Shown: piece by piece, positions 8,450 through 24,741 of the stretch
Position numbering within the stretch: position 1 is the stretch's first letter
How the letters are laid out: the number at the start of each line of letters is the position of its first letter
DNA from: Pseudomonadota bacterium
GTDB lineage: Bacteria > Pseudomonadota > Gammaproteobacteria > Burkholderiales > JABEVD01
Direction: 5' to 3'
DNA length: 64,000 nucleotides
Assembly (NCBI GenBank): GCA_021835845.1
Contig: JAKBJU010000008.1
Location: forward strand, 39,308 to 103,307
Translations under genes and position numbers: made by a program
The notes under the pieces: model-generated
What the model was told of the DNA's origin: nothing
Seen by the model: only the letters and a program-made list of their open reading frames with translations
Databases searched by the model: none

Positions 8450-8884
8450 ATGAGCGAATTCAATTTTATTGTCTGTCCCAGCTGCGAAGCCATCAACCGC
8501 GTGCCGCTCCCCAAAATGTCGGAAGCGCCCAGGTGCGGAAAATGCAAATCACCGCTGTTCACCGGGCACCCCGTCCCGCTCGATTCCGCGAGCTTCGTGA
8601 AGCATGTCGGGCATAATACCATACCGGTGGTGGTGGACTTCTGGGCGGAATGGTGCGGTCCGTGCAAGATGATGACCCCCCTGTTCGAGAAAGCGGCAAA
8701 GGAACTGGAGCCTTCCGTCAGGCTCGCAAAACTCGACACCGAAGCCGAATCCGCAGTTGCTGCCCGGTATGGCATACGCAGCATCCCGACATTCGCCATT
8801 TTCAGGGAAGGGCATGAAGTTGCGAGGCAGGCCGGGGCTATGGATTACGCCAATCTCTTGAGGTGGATCAGAACCTACGTTTGA
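8450..8884 (+). CDS. trxC: Thioredoxin 2 with N-terminal zinc domain
   Basis: A 144-residue cytoplasmic disulfide reductase. The N-terminal about 35 residues carry two Cys pairs (CPSC and CGKC) that bind zinc, which separates TrxC from TrxA. The thioredoxin fold follows with FWAEWCGPCKMM as active site and the cis-proline segment RSIPT. ATG 8450 follows a GAGAG-like ribosome site. It is divergent from the ABC permease gene and stands alone; the next gene is convergent, six bases away. Confidence 0.93.
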   Translation: MSEFNFIVCPSCEAINRVPLPKMSEAPRCGKCKSPLFTGHPVPLDSASFVKHVGHNTIPVVVDFWAEWCGPCKMMTPLFEKAAKELEPSVRLAKLDTEAESAVAARYGIRSIPTFAIFREGHEVARQAGAMDYANLLRWIRTYV

Positions 8885-8890
8885 ATCCGG

Positions 8891-9337
8891 CTACCGGTAG
8901 ACCAGCACCGGTATCTTGCTGTGCGTCAGCACCTTGGCGGTTTCGCTTCCCACCAGAAGCCCGGCAACGCCCCTTCTGCCGTGGGAGGCCATCCAGATCA
9001 GATCGCAGCCTTTTGCTTCGGCCGCCTGGACGATTGCCTGATATACATGGAAGTCTGTCTCGATGCTGCAATCGCAGGGTACTTCAGCTGCGCCTGCCGT
9101 TTTTTCGACGAACGCGAGGCAGTTCCTGGCATAGTTCTCGGCGCTTTTTTCGAACTGTTCGACCGTCAGGGGATCGATGTACCCCATGCCTTCGGTGGCG
9201 AGAACCGGAGAATATTCCTGGCGCACGTACAATCCGGATACATGCGCACCGACCGATTTCGCGAATTCAACGGCTTTTTTTACTGCGTTTTCGGACAATT
9301 CCGAACCGTCTGTGGGCAACAGGATATGTTTGAACAT
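8891..9337 (-). CDS. Universal stress protein, UspA family
   Basis: A single-domain 148-residue Usp. The start MFKHILLPTDGS and the C-terminal GRRGVAGLLVGSET give the G-x2-G-x9-G-S/T ATP-binding pattern, so it is of the nucleotide-binding type. Such proteins accumulate under stress or starvation, but the molecular task of this one is not evident. Its promoter region is only about 54 bp long before the inverted-repeat element at 9392-9704, so the element may supply or disturb its promoter. Confidence 0.9.
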   Translation of the reverse strand: MFKHILLPTDGSELSENAVKKAVEFAKSVGAHVSGLYVRQEYSPVLATEGMGYIDPLTVEQFEKSAENYARNCLAFVEKTAGAAEVPCDCSIETDFHVYQAIVQAAEAKGCDLIWMASHGRRGVAGLLVGSETAKVLTHSKIPVLVYR

Positions 9338-9393
9338 GATTTCGCCTTTCCGATAAATCGAGTAAAGCAGAGAAGCCGATCCATGTAAAGCTA

Positions 9394-9426
9394 AGGAACC
9401 ACCGATTTATTCCCGTGCAGGTCGCG
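9394..9426 (+). repeat. Left terminal inverted repeat of the MITE-like element
   Basis: 33-bp arm beginning AGGAACCACCGATTTATTCC. It pairs with 9671-9702 with two substitutions and one short indel toward the inner end. Confidence 0.75.
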
Positions 9427-9670
9427 TTGCTGGGAAAATCGAGGTGATCGCGCGGAGCGCGACGCAGATCGTAGCCGAGCCTACGACATCAAGGAGCGCG
9501 ACAAGGCGAGCGCTCGATTTTGAGATGCCCCGAAACTGCGCTTCGCTTCGTTTTCACGCAACCCTATTGGGACGGGGCTTTGCGGGCGATCTTCTTTGTT
9601 ACGCGGCTCGCGAATGGAATAACCATTCGGCTTCGCCGCGCGCCTCGAATCTCATCTCGCAAAGTCGCGT

Positions 9671-9701
9671 CGCGACCGCGTGGGAATAAATCAGTGGTTC
9701 C

Positions 9702-9702
<1 letters not shown>
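9671..9702 (-). repeat. Right terminal inverted repeat of the MITE-like element
   Basis: 32-bp arm ending in GTGGTTCCC. Its outermost base (C9702) forms the third base of the prmB TAG stop on the minus strand, the first two being the TA flank. Confidence 0.75.
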
Positions 9703-12074
<2,372 letters not shown>

Positions 12075-12078
<4 letters not shown>

Positions 12079-13217
12079 GATTTGCTTTCCGAAATGTCGA
12101 TTTTGAAATTTTTGAACGACCCCGTCCGGATTGCCTCGGGAGTTTCGCTGTCTCCTGCATGCTCGGCATATTCGATCAGTGAAGACAGATTGCTGGGAGA
12201 ATCCGAGTGAACCATGGCTTCTTCATAGCTGATCTGGCCGGATTTATAGAGTTTGTAGAGCGACTGCTCGAAAGTCTGGCAGCCTGATGCGAGACTGTGA
12301 TCCATCGCTTCCTTGATCTGGTCGAGTTCGCCATGCTTGATGAGTTCGGCGATATGCTTGGTATTGGGCAGGATTTCGACTGCGGGCACCAGTTTTCCAT
12401 TGGTTCCGGGAACGAGCCTCTGGGAGATGATGCACTTCAGGCTGGAGGAAAGATCGGAAAGCAGGCTCGCCCTCGCTTCGTAAGGAAAGAAGGTGACGAT
12501 CCGGTTCAGCGCGTGATAGCTGTTATTGGCATGCAAGGTGGACAGGCACAAGTGGCCGGCCTGAGAGAAAAGCAGCATGTGCCTGAGCGATTCCTGATCG
12601 ACGATTTCGCCCAGCATGACGACATCGGGCGCCTCGCGCATCGCATTGACGAGGGCTGCAGAATAGGATCGGGTGTCGGTACCGATTTCGCGCTGATTGA
12701 TGATGGATTTTTTGTGAGTGAAGCGGTATTCGATCGGGTCTTCAATCGTCAGGATATGCCCGGTCGCGATCTGGTTGCGGTAATCGATCATCGATGCGAG
12801 CGTGGTCGATTTGCCCTGTCCAGCCGCGCCCACCACCAGGACCAGGCCGCGTTTGGCCATGATCAGCTCCCTGAGGACGGGGGGGAGCATCAGCGTATCA
12901 AGGTCCTGAATATGTTCCCTGATATAGCGGACGACCATGGCCGGGCTGCCCTGCTGGAAAAACACGTTGACCCTGTAGGTTCCGGTTTCGGGCTGGTTGA
13001 ATGCGAAATTGATTTCCCATTCCGATTCGTAATCGCGAATCTGCTGCTCGCTCATCAGGCCATAAGCCAATTCCCGGATTCTTGCCGAATCCAGCACCTG
13101 ATTATTGACGGGGCGGGTGATCCCGTTGATCTTGATATGGATCGGCGCCCCGGGCGAAAAATACAGATCGGACGCCTGTTTTTCCGCCATCAATTTGAAA
13201 AGGGGGGCCAATGCCAT
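12075..13217 (-). CDS. pilU: Type IV pilus retraction ATPase paralogue PilU
   Basis: A hexameric secretion-type ATPase of 380 residues that assists PilT in pulling in type IV pili. Walker A is GAAGQGKSTT, followed by HILTIEDPIE (Asp box), QREIGTDTRS, and the Walker B region APDVVMLGEIVDQESL with GHLCLSTLHANN. AMREAPDVV, GHLCL and the longer C-terminal tail match PilU better than PilT. The GEIRD/GEVRSRE arginine is Val here. No pilT is adjacent; the gene sits inside the dap operon between dapD and yffB. Confidence 0.88.
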
Positions 13218-13238
13218 GCTGTTTCCTGCGGAAATGGA

Positions 13239-14060
13239 TCAGATGCCTCTCAGAAGCTCGTTGATGCTCGTCTTGGCCCGCGTCTTCGCATCGACCTGTT
13301 TGACGATCACCGCGCAGTAGAGGCTGTACCGGCCGTCTTTAGAGGGAAGGCTTCCCGATACGACCACTGCGCCTGCCGGAATGCGTCCATAGCTGACTTC
13401 ACCGGTTTCCCTGTTGTATATCTTGGTGCTTTGTCCAATGTAGACACCCATCGAGATGACGGCGCCTTCGCCCACAATCACGCCTTCCACGATCTCTGAT
13501 CTGGCGCCGATGAAACAGTTGTCCTCGATGATGGTCGGGTTGGCCTGGACAGGTTCCAGCACTCCGCCTATGCCCACGCCGCCTGACAGATGCACATTCT
13601 TCCCGATCTGCGCGCATGAGCCTACGGTCGCCCAGGTGTCGACCATGGTGCCTTCGTCTACATAGGCACCGATGTTCACATAGGAAGGCATCAGCACCGC
13701 GTTTTTCGCGATGTAGGAACCCTTTCTCACGGCTGCGGGGGGAACCACGCGGAAGCCGCCGTCGCGGAAATCTTTGGAATTGTAGTCGGCAAACTTGGAT
13801 GGAACCTTGTCGTAGTAATTGGTGTAGCCGCCCTTGATGAAGCTGTTGTCTTCGATACGGAAAGACAGCAGTACCGCCTTCTTGAGCCATTGGTGGGTCA
13901 CCCAGTTGCCGTCGATCTTTTCGGCCACCCTGAGCTTGCCCGTGTCGAGCAGATTCAGGACTTCCTGAATCGCTTCTTTGAGCTTCGGGTCGACATTGCG
14001 CGGCGTAATGTCGGCGCGGGTTTCGAAAGCTTCGTCAATGATGGGCTGAAGTTCATGCAT
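13239..14060 (-). CDS. dapD: 2,3,4,5-tetrahydropyridine-2,6-dicarboxylate N-succinyltransferase
   Basis: A trimeric left-handed beta-helix enzyme that adds succinyl from succinyl-CoA to tetrahydrodipicolinate. The 273 residues show the hexapeptide repeats clearly ([19 protein letters not shown] and [18 protein letters not shown] regions, residues 115-215). [20 protein letters not shown] leads into the helix. It lies 12 bp downstream of dapC and about 20 bp upstream of pilU in the same transcription unit. The presence of dapC, dapD and dapE shows that this organism makes lysine through the succinylase branch. Confidence 0.96.
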   Translation of the reverse strand: MHELQPIIDEAFETRADITPRNVDPKLKEAIQEVLNLLDTGKLRVAEKIDGNWVTHQWLKKAVLLSFRIEDNSFIKGGYTNYYDKVPSKFADYNSKDFRDGGFRVVPPAAVRKGSYIAKNAVLMPSYVNIGAYVDEGTMVDTWATVGSCAQIGKNVHLSGGVGIGGVLEPVQANPTIIEDNCFIGARSEIVEGVIVGEGAVISMGVYIGQSTKIYNRETGEVSYGRIPAGAVVVSGSLPSKDGRYSLYCAVIVKQVDAKTRAKTSINELLRGI

Positions 14061-14072
14061 TATTCTTGGTCC

Positions 14073-15272
14073 TTAATGTTGGTCGCCCAGGGTGGCGCAC
14101 AGTTTGCTGATTCGCTCTGCCGCCGCTATGCACTCTGCAAGCGGCGCGACCAGGGCGATGCGGACGAACCCGCTGCCCGGGTTGAGTCCGCCGGACTCCC
14201 TGGCGAGGTAGCTGCCGGGCAGAACCAGCACATTATAATCTCGATAGAGCAGACGCGCGAATTCAGTGTCATCGATCGGGGTTCTTGCCCAGAGATAGAA
14301 GCCTGCATCCGGCATTTCTGTCTGCAGGGCATGCTTCAACAGGGGGACGACGGCATCGAATTTCTCCCGGTACAGCCGCCGGTTCTGCACCACATGTGCT
14401 TCGTCCTGCCATGCGGCGATGCTAGCCGACTGCACGGCAGGGCTCATGGCGCAGCCGTGATAGGTGCGATAGAGCAGGAATTTCTGCAAGATGGCAGCGT
14501 CCCCTGCAACGAATCCGGAGCGCATTCCGGGAACGTTGGAGCGCTTGGAAAGGCTGCTGAATACAACGAGGTTTCTGAAATCGCTTCGCCCCAGTTTTCT
14601 TGCCGCTTCCAGGGCCCCCAGCGGGGGATGTGCCTCATCGAAATAGATTTCGGAATAGCATTCGTCTGATGCAATGATGAAGCCGTATCGGTCAGAGAGC
14701 GAAAAAACCGCCTCCCATTCATCGATCGACAGGATGCGGCCGGTCGGGTTGCCGGGCGAGCAAAGATAAAGCAGCTGGGTATTGGCCCAGGTTGATTCGG
14801 AAAGCTGCGAAAAATCCAGTGCGAAGCGGTTTTCGGGCAGGGTGTTGAGAAAATGCGGGGTTGCGCCCGCCAGCAGGGCTGCGCCTTCGTAAATCTGGTA
14901 GAAGGGGTTCGGGCAGACTATCGCGGCAGGCCTGTCCGAGTCGACGACGGCCTGGGCAAATGCAAACAGGGCTTCCCGGCTGCCGTTGACAGGCAGAATC
15001 TGGGTTCTTGCATCCAGCGCTGTACCGTAGCGTCCTTGCAGCCATTTTGCGATAGATTCCCGCAGCGCATCGCTGCCCTGGGTTGTGGGATAATGGGAAA
15101 GGCCGCCGAGATTCCGGGCAAGGGCATCGCAGATGAAGGCGGGCGTTTCGTGCTTCGGTTCCCCAATGGAAAGCTTGATCGGAGAATAATCCGGACCAGG
15201 CTCAGCCCCCTGGCAAAGCGAAGCCAGGCGCTGGAAGGGGTAGGGTTGCAATCGCTCTAGGTCGGGATTCAT
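14073..15272 (-). CDS. dapC: N-succinyldiaminopimelate aminotransferase
   Basis: A fold-type I PLP aminotransferase of 399 residues converting N-succinyl-2-amino-6-ketopimelate to succinyl-DAP. Signatures are SIGEPKHETP near residue 35, the cofactor segment LYLCSPGNPTGR, ASDECYSEIYF, and the PLP lysine in FSSLSKRSNVPGMRSGF. Position as first gene of the dapC-dapD-pilU-yffB-dapE-prmB run identifies it as DapC rather than ArgD. It is divergent from the EamA transporter; the gap of about 30 bp holds both promoters. Confidence 0.92.
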   Translation of the reverse strand: MNPDLERLQPYPFQRLASLCQGAEPGPDYSPIKLSIGEPKHETPAFICDALARNLGGLSHYPTTQGSDALRESIAKWLQGRYGTALDARTQILPVNGSREALFAFAQAVVDSDRPAAIVCPNPFYQIYEGAALLAGATPHFLNTLPENRFALDFSQLSESTWANTQLLYLCSPGNPTGRILSIDEWEAVFSLSDRYGFIIASDECYSEIYFDEAHPPLGALEAARKLGRSDFRNLVVFSSLSKRSNVPGMRSGFVAGDAAILQKFLLYRTYHGCAMSPAVQSASIAAWQDEAHVVQNRRLYREKFDAVVPLLKHALQTEMPDAGFYLWARTPIDDTEFARLLYRDYNVLVLPGSYLARESGGLNPGSGFVRIALVAPLAECIAAAERISKLCATLGDQH

Positions 15273-15302
15273 GCAGGCCTGTACTCGAAATTGCTGATTA
15301 TA

Positions 15303-16172
15303 ATGTTTCAGGGCATGTTATCCAAACAAATTCCTGCAATTTCCCTGCTTGCCGGGGCCACGGTATGGGGCCTTTTCTGGTATCCATACCGTGTTCTTGG
15401 ATTGCTCGGGATGTCCGGCTGGATTTCGCTCACCCTGAGTTATGGCGCGGCCCTCGTTTTCGGGTTGATCTTTTTCCGGAGAGCCATTCTGTCGACCAGG
15501 TTTTCCTGGATGCTGGTGTGGATAGGACTTTCCGCCGGACTGTGCAATATCGGCTATGTGCTGGCGATGCTCAATGGCGAGGTGATGCGGGTTCTGCTCC
15601 TGTTTTATCTTGCCCCGTTTTGGACCGTCCTGCTGGCTCGGCTTCTGCTGGGAGAGCGTCTCGCCGCAAGAGGATATCTGGTGATTTTATTTTCACTGGC
15701 TGGTGCAGTGGTGATGCTCTGGAGCCCCGGGCGCGGCAGCATTTTTCCGAAGAACGATGCCGAATGGCTGGGACTCGGCGCAGGATTCCTGTTCGCCCTG
15801 TCCAACGTCCTGGCAAAGCTCGGCCAGGATTGCAGCATCGAGGCGAGATCGGCCAGTGTGTCGGCGGGCGTGGTGGTCGCAGGATTGGTATTCGAGCTTT
15901 TTCAGCCGTCCGGCTGGTCGGGGTTTTCTCCTGATGCGCTGGTGCTCCTTGCGATCATGGGCATGGTCATCCTTGCAGTCAACATGGCGATGCAATACGG
16001 CCTGACCCATACGCCTGCGAATCGCGCCATCGTCATACTGCTGTTCGAGCTGGTCGTCGCTGCGGTTTCTTCCTATTTTCTGGCCGGAGAAGCAATGCGC
16101 TTCCAGGAATGGGCAGGTGGCGCAATGATCGTTGCGGCCAGCCTGCTTTCGGGAAAAATGAAGGCGGGCTAG
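15303..16172 (+). CDS. EamA/DMT-family transporter
   Basis: About 289 residues with ten predicted helices arranged as two EamA repeats (residues about 10-135 and 150-285), the pattern of drug/metabolite transporters that export amino acids or similar small molecules. The substrate cannot be read from the sequence. The frame opens at TTG 15291 and ATGs lie at 15303 and 15315; a TATAAT spans 15299-15304, so a start at 15315 is also possible. The stop overlaps the convergent queF stop by 4 bp. Confidence 0.8.
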   Translation: MFQGMLSKQIPAISLLAGATVWGLFWYPYRVLGLLGMSGWISLTLSYGAALVFGLIFFRRAILSTRFSWMLVWIGLSAGLCNIGYVLAMLNGEVMRVLLLFYLAPFWTVLLARLLLGERLAARGYLVILFSLAGAVVMLWSPGRGSIFPKNDAEWLGLGAGFLFALSNVLAKLGQDCSIEARSASVSAGVVVAGLVFELFQPSGWSGFSPDALVLLAIMGMVILAVNMAMQYGLTHTPANRAIVILLFELVVAAVSSYFLAGEAMRFQEWAGGAMIVAASLLSGKMKAG

Positions 16173-16567
16173 CGTGTATTCGATTGTGCTTCGAACTGGC
16201 TGAGGACGATCAGGGGGGCGGGTTTCCAGCCCTGCTTGCTGTGTTCTGCCACTACGTTTGTGAAAATGCCGCCACGGACGTAGAATTTTGCTGTCAGGCG
16301 CATGAATCTGGGGCGAGTTGCCTCAAGCAGGTCGTTCAGAATCTGGTTGGTGACAGCTTCATGGAAAGCGCCCTTGTTGCGGTATGAGACGATATATAAT
16401 TTGAGGCTTTTGAGTTCGACACACAGTTCGTCCGGGATATAATCCAGATAGAGTGTCGCGAAATCGGGTTGCGAGGTTTTCGGGCAGAGGCAGGTAAATT
16501 CGGGAATCTCCATGTGAATGTGGTAATCGCGCTCCGAATTCGGATTGGGGAAGGTTTCGAGAATCAT
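16169..16567 (-). CDS. queF: NADPH-dependent 7-cyano-7-deazaguanine (preQ0) reductase
   Basis: Reduces preQ0 to preQ1 in queuosine biosynthesis. At 132 residues it is the short, single-module type (YkvM-like) rather than the long tandem type of E. coli. The active site [14 protein letters not shown] is intact, with the nucleophile Cys 28 and Asp 35, and [17 protein letters not shown] provides the substrate and cofactor contacts. It stands alone between the convergent EamA gene and the divergent smc. No other queuosine gene is in the window. Confidence 0.95.
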   Translation of the reverse strand: MILETFPNPNSERDYHIHMEIPEFTCLCPKTSQPDFATLYLDYIPDELCVELKSLKLYIVSYRNKGAFHEAVTNQILNDLLEATRPRFMRLTAKFYVRGGIFTNVVAEHSKQGWKPAPLIVLSQFEAQSNTR

Positions 16568-16626
16568 GCTGATGCCTTTCGATAAGCTGAGTTACCGCAT
16601 TATAACGCTTTACCTTACGGATTAAA

Positions 16627-19600
16627 TTGCGACTTTCTCAGATCAAGCTGGCAGGCTTCAAGTCCTTCGTCGATCCGACCCACATCCACGCGCCCGGGCA
16701 GATCGTCGGCATCGTCGGTCCCAACGGCTGCGGAAAATCCAACATCATCGATGCGTTGCGCTGGGTTCTGGGGGAATCCAGGGCTTCCGCGCTGCGCGGA
16801 AAATCCATGCAGGATGTTATTTTCAACGGCTCCGGTAACAGGAAGCCGGTTGCGCGAGCAAGCGTGGAACTGGTTTTCGACAACAGCCAGGGCAGGCTCG
16901 CCGGACAATGGTCGAACTATGCGGAAATTGCCGTGAAACGCGTCCTGCAGCGCGATTCGGAATCAAGCTATTTCATCAACAACCTGCGCGTCAGGCGCAA
17001 GGATGTCTCGGATGTTTTCCTGGGAACTGGGCTGGGGGGGCAGGCCTATGCCATCATCGAACAGGGCATGATTTCCAGAATCATTGAAGCCGATCCGGAT
17101 GATTTGAAAATTTTTCTCGAGGAAGCTGCCGGAATTTCAAAATATCGGGAAAGAAGGCGCGAAACCGAGCTTCGCCTCTCCGCAACCCGGGCGAACCTGC
17201 AGCGAGTGGAGGATATCACCAGGGAACTTGATGAGCGCATCGAACATCTGGAAGATCAGGCGCGTGTTGCGAAAATTTACCATGATTTGCAGGCGTCCCT
17301 GAAAACGACCCAGAACCTGCTGTGGCTGAAGCGGAAAACGAAGGCCCGTGAGCTTCGCCGAAAGTTCGTCGAGGAGGCATCCACGCTGGAGACTGCCATG
17401 GAAGCTGAAACTGCGCACCTCAGGCATCTCGAAAACCAGTTGGTCCGGATTCGCGACGAGCACGACTCGACGTCACAGAGGCTCCAGGATGTGCAGGGCG
17501 CAATGTATCAGGCCAATGCCGAAGTTTCCAGGCTGCAGCAGCAGATCGATCATCTCAGAAGCAATCGCTTGAGGGCTGAGGCACGTATCGAATCGGGGAA
17601 AAAGGAACTCGATGCGCTTGAATTGCAGTATGCCGAAGCCCTGGACAACAGGCGGCAATGGCAGCAGGAGGCCGCAGAGGCAAGGCGGCAATGCGAGGCC
17701 TGCCGGCTGGAAGTGGAAAAGCTGCAGACGGCATGCTCGGATGCCCACGAGCGGGTGAAGGGAGCGGAAAGGCTTTTCGAGGAAGCGAGACTTGCACTTG
17801 CGTCTGGCGAGCATCAGGAGAAAATCGAGCAGGCGCATCGGGGGCATTGCGAAAATACCCTGGATCAACTTGCCAGAAAGCGAGGAAAGCTGGAGGAAAC
17901 GAAGCGCCTTCTTCCTGGGCTGGAAGAAGCAAGGCTGGCCATGCTCGAAGCGGATCTGGCGGGCATGGAATCGAGAATGGCGCTTGAAGCGGGCGCATCC
18001 AGCGAAATTGCGCAGCGCCTCGAAACCGCAAGGGCCGCGAGGCAGGTCGCATTTGCCCAATTGCAGGCATGCGAAAGCAGAATCGCCGAAATCCGTGCCC
18101 GCCTTGCCGCACTGCGCGAAATCCAGGAAGGACTTGAAAAAGGATCCGGTCTTGACGCATGGCTTGCCGAAAACGGGATCGACCGCCAGCCCCGTCTTTG
18201 GTCGAAGATCGAAATTTCCGCTGGATGGGAAAATGCGCTGGAGTCCGTGCTACGCGAACGCGTCAATGCCATTTTGGCAGAGCCTTGCCGGACTGGAAAT
18301 CCACCAGGGGAAACGGTATTCGTGCAAAACGGGGCGTTTTCTCCCGAGTTTTCCGGGAATCCGTCGCTTGTTCCCCTGCTGGGTTTGATTAGCCTGCGCG
18401 AACAGGCAGTCGGCGGCGCGCTTTGTGACTGGCTTTCATCTGCCTACATTGCGCAGGATCTGGAACAGGCAATGACATTGCGCCCGATGCTCAAGGCCTC
18501 CGAATTGCTGGTGACGCCGGAAGGGCATATCGTCACAAGGCACAGCATCCATTATCACGGCATCGATTCCAGCGTTCAAGGGGTGCTCATTCGGCAGCAG
18601 GAAATCGAACGCCTGCTTTCCGCGGAAAGCGATGCGGCTATGTTGCTCGATGCATCGAGGAAGCTTCTCCAGGCGCGCGAAGAGGAAGCAGCTGGGCTGG
18701 AGTCGGCCCTGAAGGAAAAGTCGGTCTTGCTCTCCCGGCTGGAGAGGGAGAGGCATGAGCTGCTACTGCAGCGCATCAGCGTTTCTGAGGCGAACGAGCG
18801 GATTCGCGATCAGTCGGTGCGCATCGCTGCGGAAATCGACGAAATCGAAGGTCAGTTCACGGTCGAGTTGGATAAGAAGCTCGAGATCGAAAGCAAAATC
18901 GAGGTGTTGCGAGAAGAAATCGCCCTGTTTCGCGAACGCCAGAATCAAGCCAGGCAGGAACTCGATCAAATGAGAAGCCTGTTCGATGAAAAAAACAGGC
19001 TGATGCAGCAGGCGGTCGGAAAAAACCGTGAAGCGGAATTTCATGAAAAATCCTGCAGCGTCAAACTCGATGAGCTGGAGCGCAGGATTGAACTGCTGTC
19101 GCGGAACCTGGCGCAGGGGAGGGCGGCGCTGGATGGGCTTCGCGAGGAAATTTCGGCGCAGGACCCCGCATCTCTCGATATTCTGTTGCAGCAGGCACTC
19201 GCCACTCGGCAGGAGAGGGAGGAGGCGCTCCTTGACGTGCGCAAGACGAGCGAGGAACTCTCTTCCATGCTGAGAGAACTCGACGGACAGCGGCAGGGTT
19301 CCGAACTGAAGCTCGGACCGTTGCGGGAGAGGATCGGCGATATCCGCCTCAGGGAACAGGAAGTCAGAATCAGCGAAGAGCAGTTTGATGCGTCCTTGAA
19401 AGCTGCCGGAGCGATGGAAGAAGAGCTTGTTGGAATGCTCGAAAAGGCACCGGATAGCGCACGGCTTGAGGCTGAAATATCGAAATTGAACGGAAGAATC
19501 GAAAGTCTCGGGGCGGTCAATCTGGCTGCCTTCGAGGAATTGCAGGCTGCGAAGGAAAGAAAGGGGTATATCGACACCCAGGTTCAGGATCTGAGCGAAG

Positions 19601-20121
19601 CGGTCGAGACGCTGGAGAGCGCCATCCGCCGGATAGACCGCGAAACCAGGGAGCGCCTGATGGCGACTTTTGATGAGGTCAACAGGAATTTCGGCGAGCT
19701 TTTTCACCAGTTGTTCGGTGGAGGGCAGGCAAGGCTGGTTTTGACCGGGGATCAGATCATCGACAGCGGGATGGAAATCGAAGCGCAGCCGCCAGGCAAG
19801 AAAAATGCTTCGATCCGCCTTCTCTCCGGAGGGGAAAAGGCGCTGACAGCGATTTCTCTGGTATTTTCCCTGTTCAAGCTCAATCCGGCGCCATTTTGCC
19901 TGCTGGATGAAGTGGATGCCCCTCTCGACGACAGCAATACCGGTCGATTTTGTGATATGGTCAGGAAAATGGCGGAACACACCCAGTTCCTGTTCATCAG
20001 CCACAACAAAATCACCATGGAAATGGCACATCAGCTCATCGGCGTGACCATGCAGGAACAGGGCGTTTCACGCATCGTGGCTGTGGATGTCGAGACTGCT
20101 TCACGAAAGACGGCGGTATAA
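16627..20121 (+). CDS. smc: Chromosome segregation protein SMC
   Basis: A condensin ATPase of 1164 residues. Walker A GIVGPNGCGKSN lies near residue 27, long coiled coils run from about 165 to 480 and 650 to 1000, a hinge lies between at about 500-640, and the C-terminal head has the signature LLSGGEKAL and Walker B FCLLDEVDAPLDD. The start is TTG 16627, which fits the MRLSQIKLAGFKSF beginning of the family. Partners ScpA and ScpB are not in the window. zipA and ligA follow, a frequent order in Proteobacteria, linking chromosome organisation, division and replication. Confidence 0.96.
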   Translation: MRLSQIKLAGFKSFVDPTHIHAPGQIVGIVGPNGCGKSNIIDALRWVLGESRASALRGKSMQDVIFNGSGNRKPVARASVELVFDNSQGRLAGQWSNYAEIAVKRVLQRDSESSYFINNLRVRRKDVSDVFLGTGLGGQAYAIIEQGMISRIIEADPDDLKIFLEEAAGISKYRERRRETELRLSATRANLQRVEDITRELDERIEHLEDQARVAKIYHDLQASLKTTQNLLWLKRKTKARELRRKFVEEASTLETAMEAETAHLRHLENQLVRIRDEHDSTSQRLQDVQGAMYQANAEVSRLQQQIDHLRSNRLRAEARIESGKKELDALELQYAEALDNRRQWQQEAAEARRQCEACRLEVEKLQTACSDAHERVKGAERLFEEARLALASGEHQEKIEQAHRGHCENTLDQLARKRGKLEETKRLLPGLEEARLAMLEADLAGMESRMALEAGASSEIAQRLETARAARQVAFAQLQACESRIAEIRARLAALREIQEGLEKGSGLDAWLAENGIDRQPRLWSKIEISAGWENALESVLRERVNAILAEPCRTGNPPGETVFVQNGAFSPEFSGNPSLVPLLGLISLREQAVGGALCDWLSSAYIAQDLEQAMTLRPMLKASELLVTPEGHIVTRHSIHYHGIDSSVQGVLIRQQEIERLLSAESDAAMLLDASRKLLQAREEEAAGLESALKEKSVLLSRLERERHELLLQRISVSEANERIRDQSVRIAAEIDEIEGQFTVELDKKLEIESKIEVLREEIALFRERQNQARQELDQMRSLFDEKNRLMQQAVGKNREAEFHEKSCSVKLDELERRIELLSRNLAQGRAALDGLREEISAQDPASLDILLQQALATRQEREEALLDVRKTSEELSSMLRELDGQRQGSELKLGPLRERIGDIRLREQEVRISEEQFDASLKAAGAMEEELVGMLEKAPDSARLEAEISKLNGRIESLGAVNLAAFEELQAAKERKGYIDTQVQDLSEAVETLESAIRRIDRETRERLMATFDEVNRNFGELFHQLFGGGQARLVLTGDQIIDSGMEIEAQPPGKKNASIRLLSGGEKALTAISLVFSLFKLNPAPFCLLDEVDAPLDDSNTGRFCDMVRKMAEHTQFLFISHNKITMEMAHQLIGVTMQEQGVSRIVAVDVETASRKTAV

Positions 20122-20163
20122 TGACAAAAAATTGCTGGCGGGGCCGGCGTTCATGAGGTGGAT

Positions 20164-24190
<4,027 letters not shown>

Positions 24191-24191
24191 A

Positions 24192-24740
24192 ATGTTGAGT
24201 GCAAGAGAAGCCCAGGACATTTATGATCATGCAGAGCTGATCTATTCTGCAGAAGAGGTAACTGCTGCCTTGAAGCGGCTTGCCCGGGAGATTGCCGATA
24301 CCCTCTCGGAAACGCACCCGCTTGTGCTGAGCGTGATGGGGGGCGCTGTCGTGTTTACGGGCCAGTTGTTGCCCATGCTGAATTTTCCGCTGGACTTCGA
24401 TTACATCCATGTCAGCCGCTATGGAAATAAAACAAGCGGAGGCGAGCTGGACTGGCGGGTGGCCCCTCGCGAAAATGCGCGCGGCAGAGTCGTTCTGGTT
24501 CTGGACGACATTCTGGACGAAGGCGAAACCATGCTGGGCGTGAAGGAGAGAGTCATGGCTGAAGGGGCGGCAGATTTCTACAGCGCTGTGTTTTGCGACA
24601 AGCAAATCAAAAAGGCAAAGCCGATCAAGGCGGATTTCGTGGGATTGCCGCTGCCCGACAGATATGTCTTCGGGTTCGGCATGGACGTGCACGGCGCCTG
24701 GCGGAATTTGCCGGCAATCTATGCCAAGAGGGAAGGATGA
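24192..24740 (+). CDS. Hypoxanthine-guanine phosphoribosyltransferase
   Basis: A type I phosphoribosyltransferase of 182 residues that salvages hypoxanthine (and probably guanine) to the nucleotide with PRPP. The PRPP loop VVLVLDDILDEGETM is clear, SVMGGAVVFTGQL forms the first loop, and LPDRYVFGFGMD the base-binding end. ATG 24192 directly follows galU; the longer in-frame start at 24144 would lie inside galU. The next gene makes hypoxanthine by phosphorolysis, so the pair forms a short salvage route. Confidence 0.9.
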   Translation: MLSAREAQDIYDHAELIYSAEEVTAALKRLAREIADTLSETHPLVLSVMGGAVVFTGQLLPMLNFPLDFDYIHVSRYGNKTSGGELDWRVAPRENARGRVVLVLDDILDEGETMLGVKERVMAEGAADFYSAVFCDKQIKKAKPIKADFVGLPLPDRYVFGFGMDVHGAWRNLPAIYAKREG

Positions 24741-24741
24741 C

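Noticed and set aside
12297..13499. 400-codon plus-strand frame opposite pilU and dapD
   Set aside because: Both minus-strand genes are intact with family motifs; the frame spans their junction without its own signals.
18763..20031. 422-codon minus-strand frame opposite smc
   Set aside because: Shadow of the SMC coiled coil and head; no independent support.
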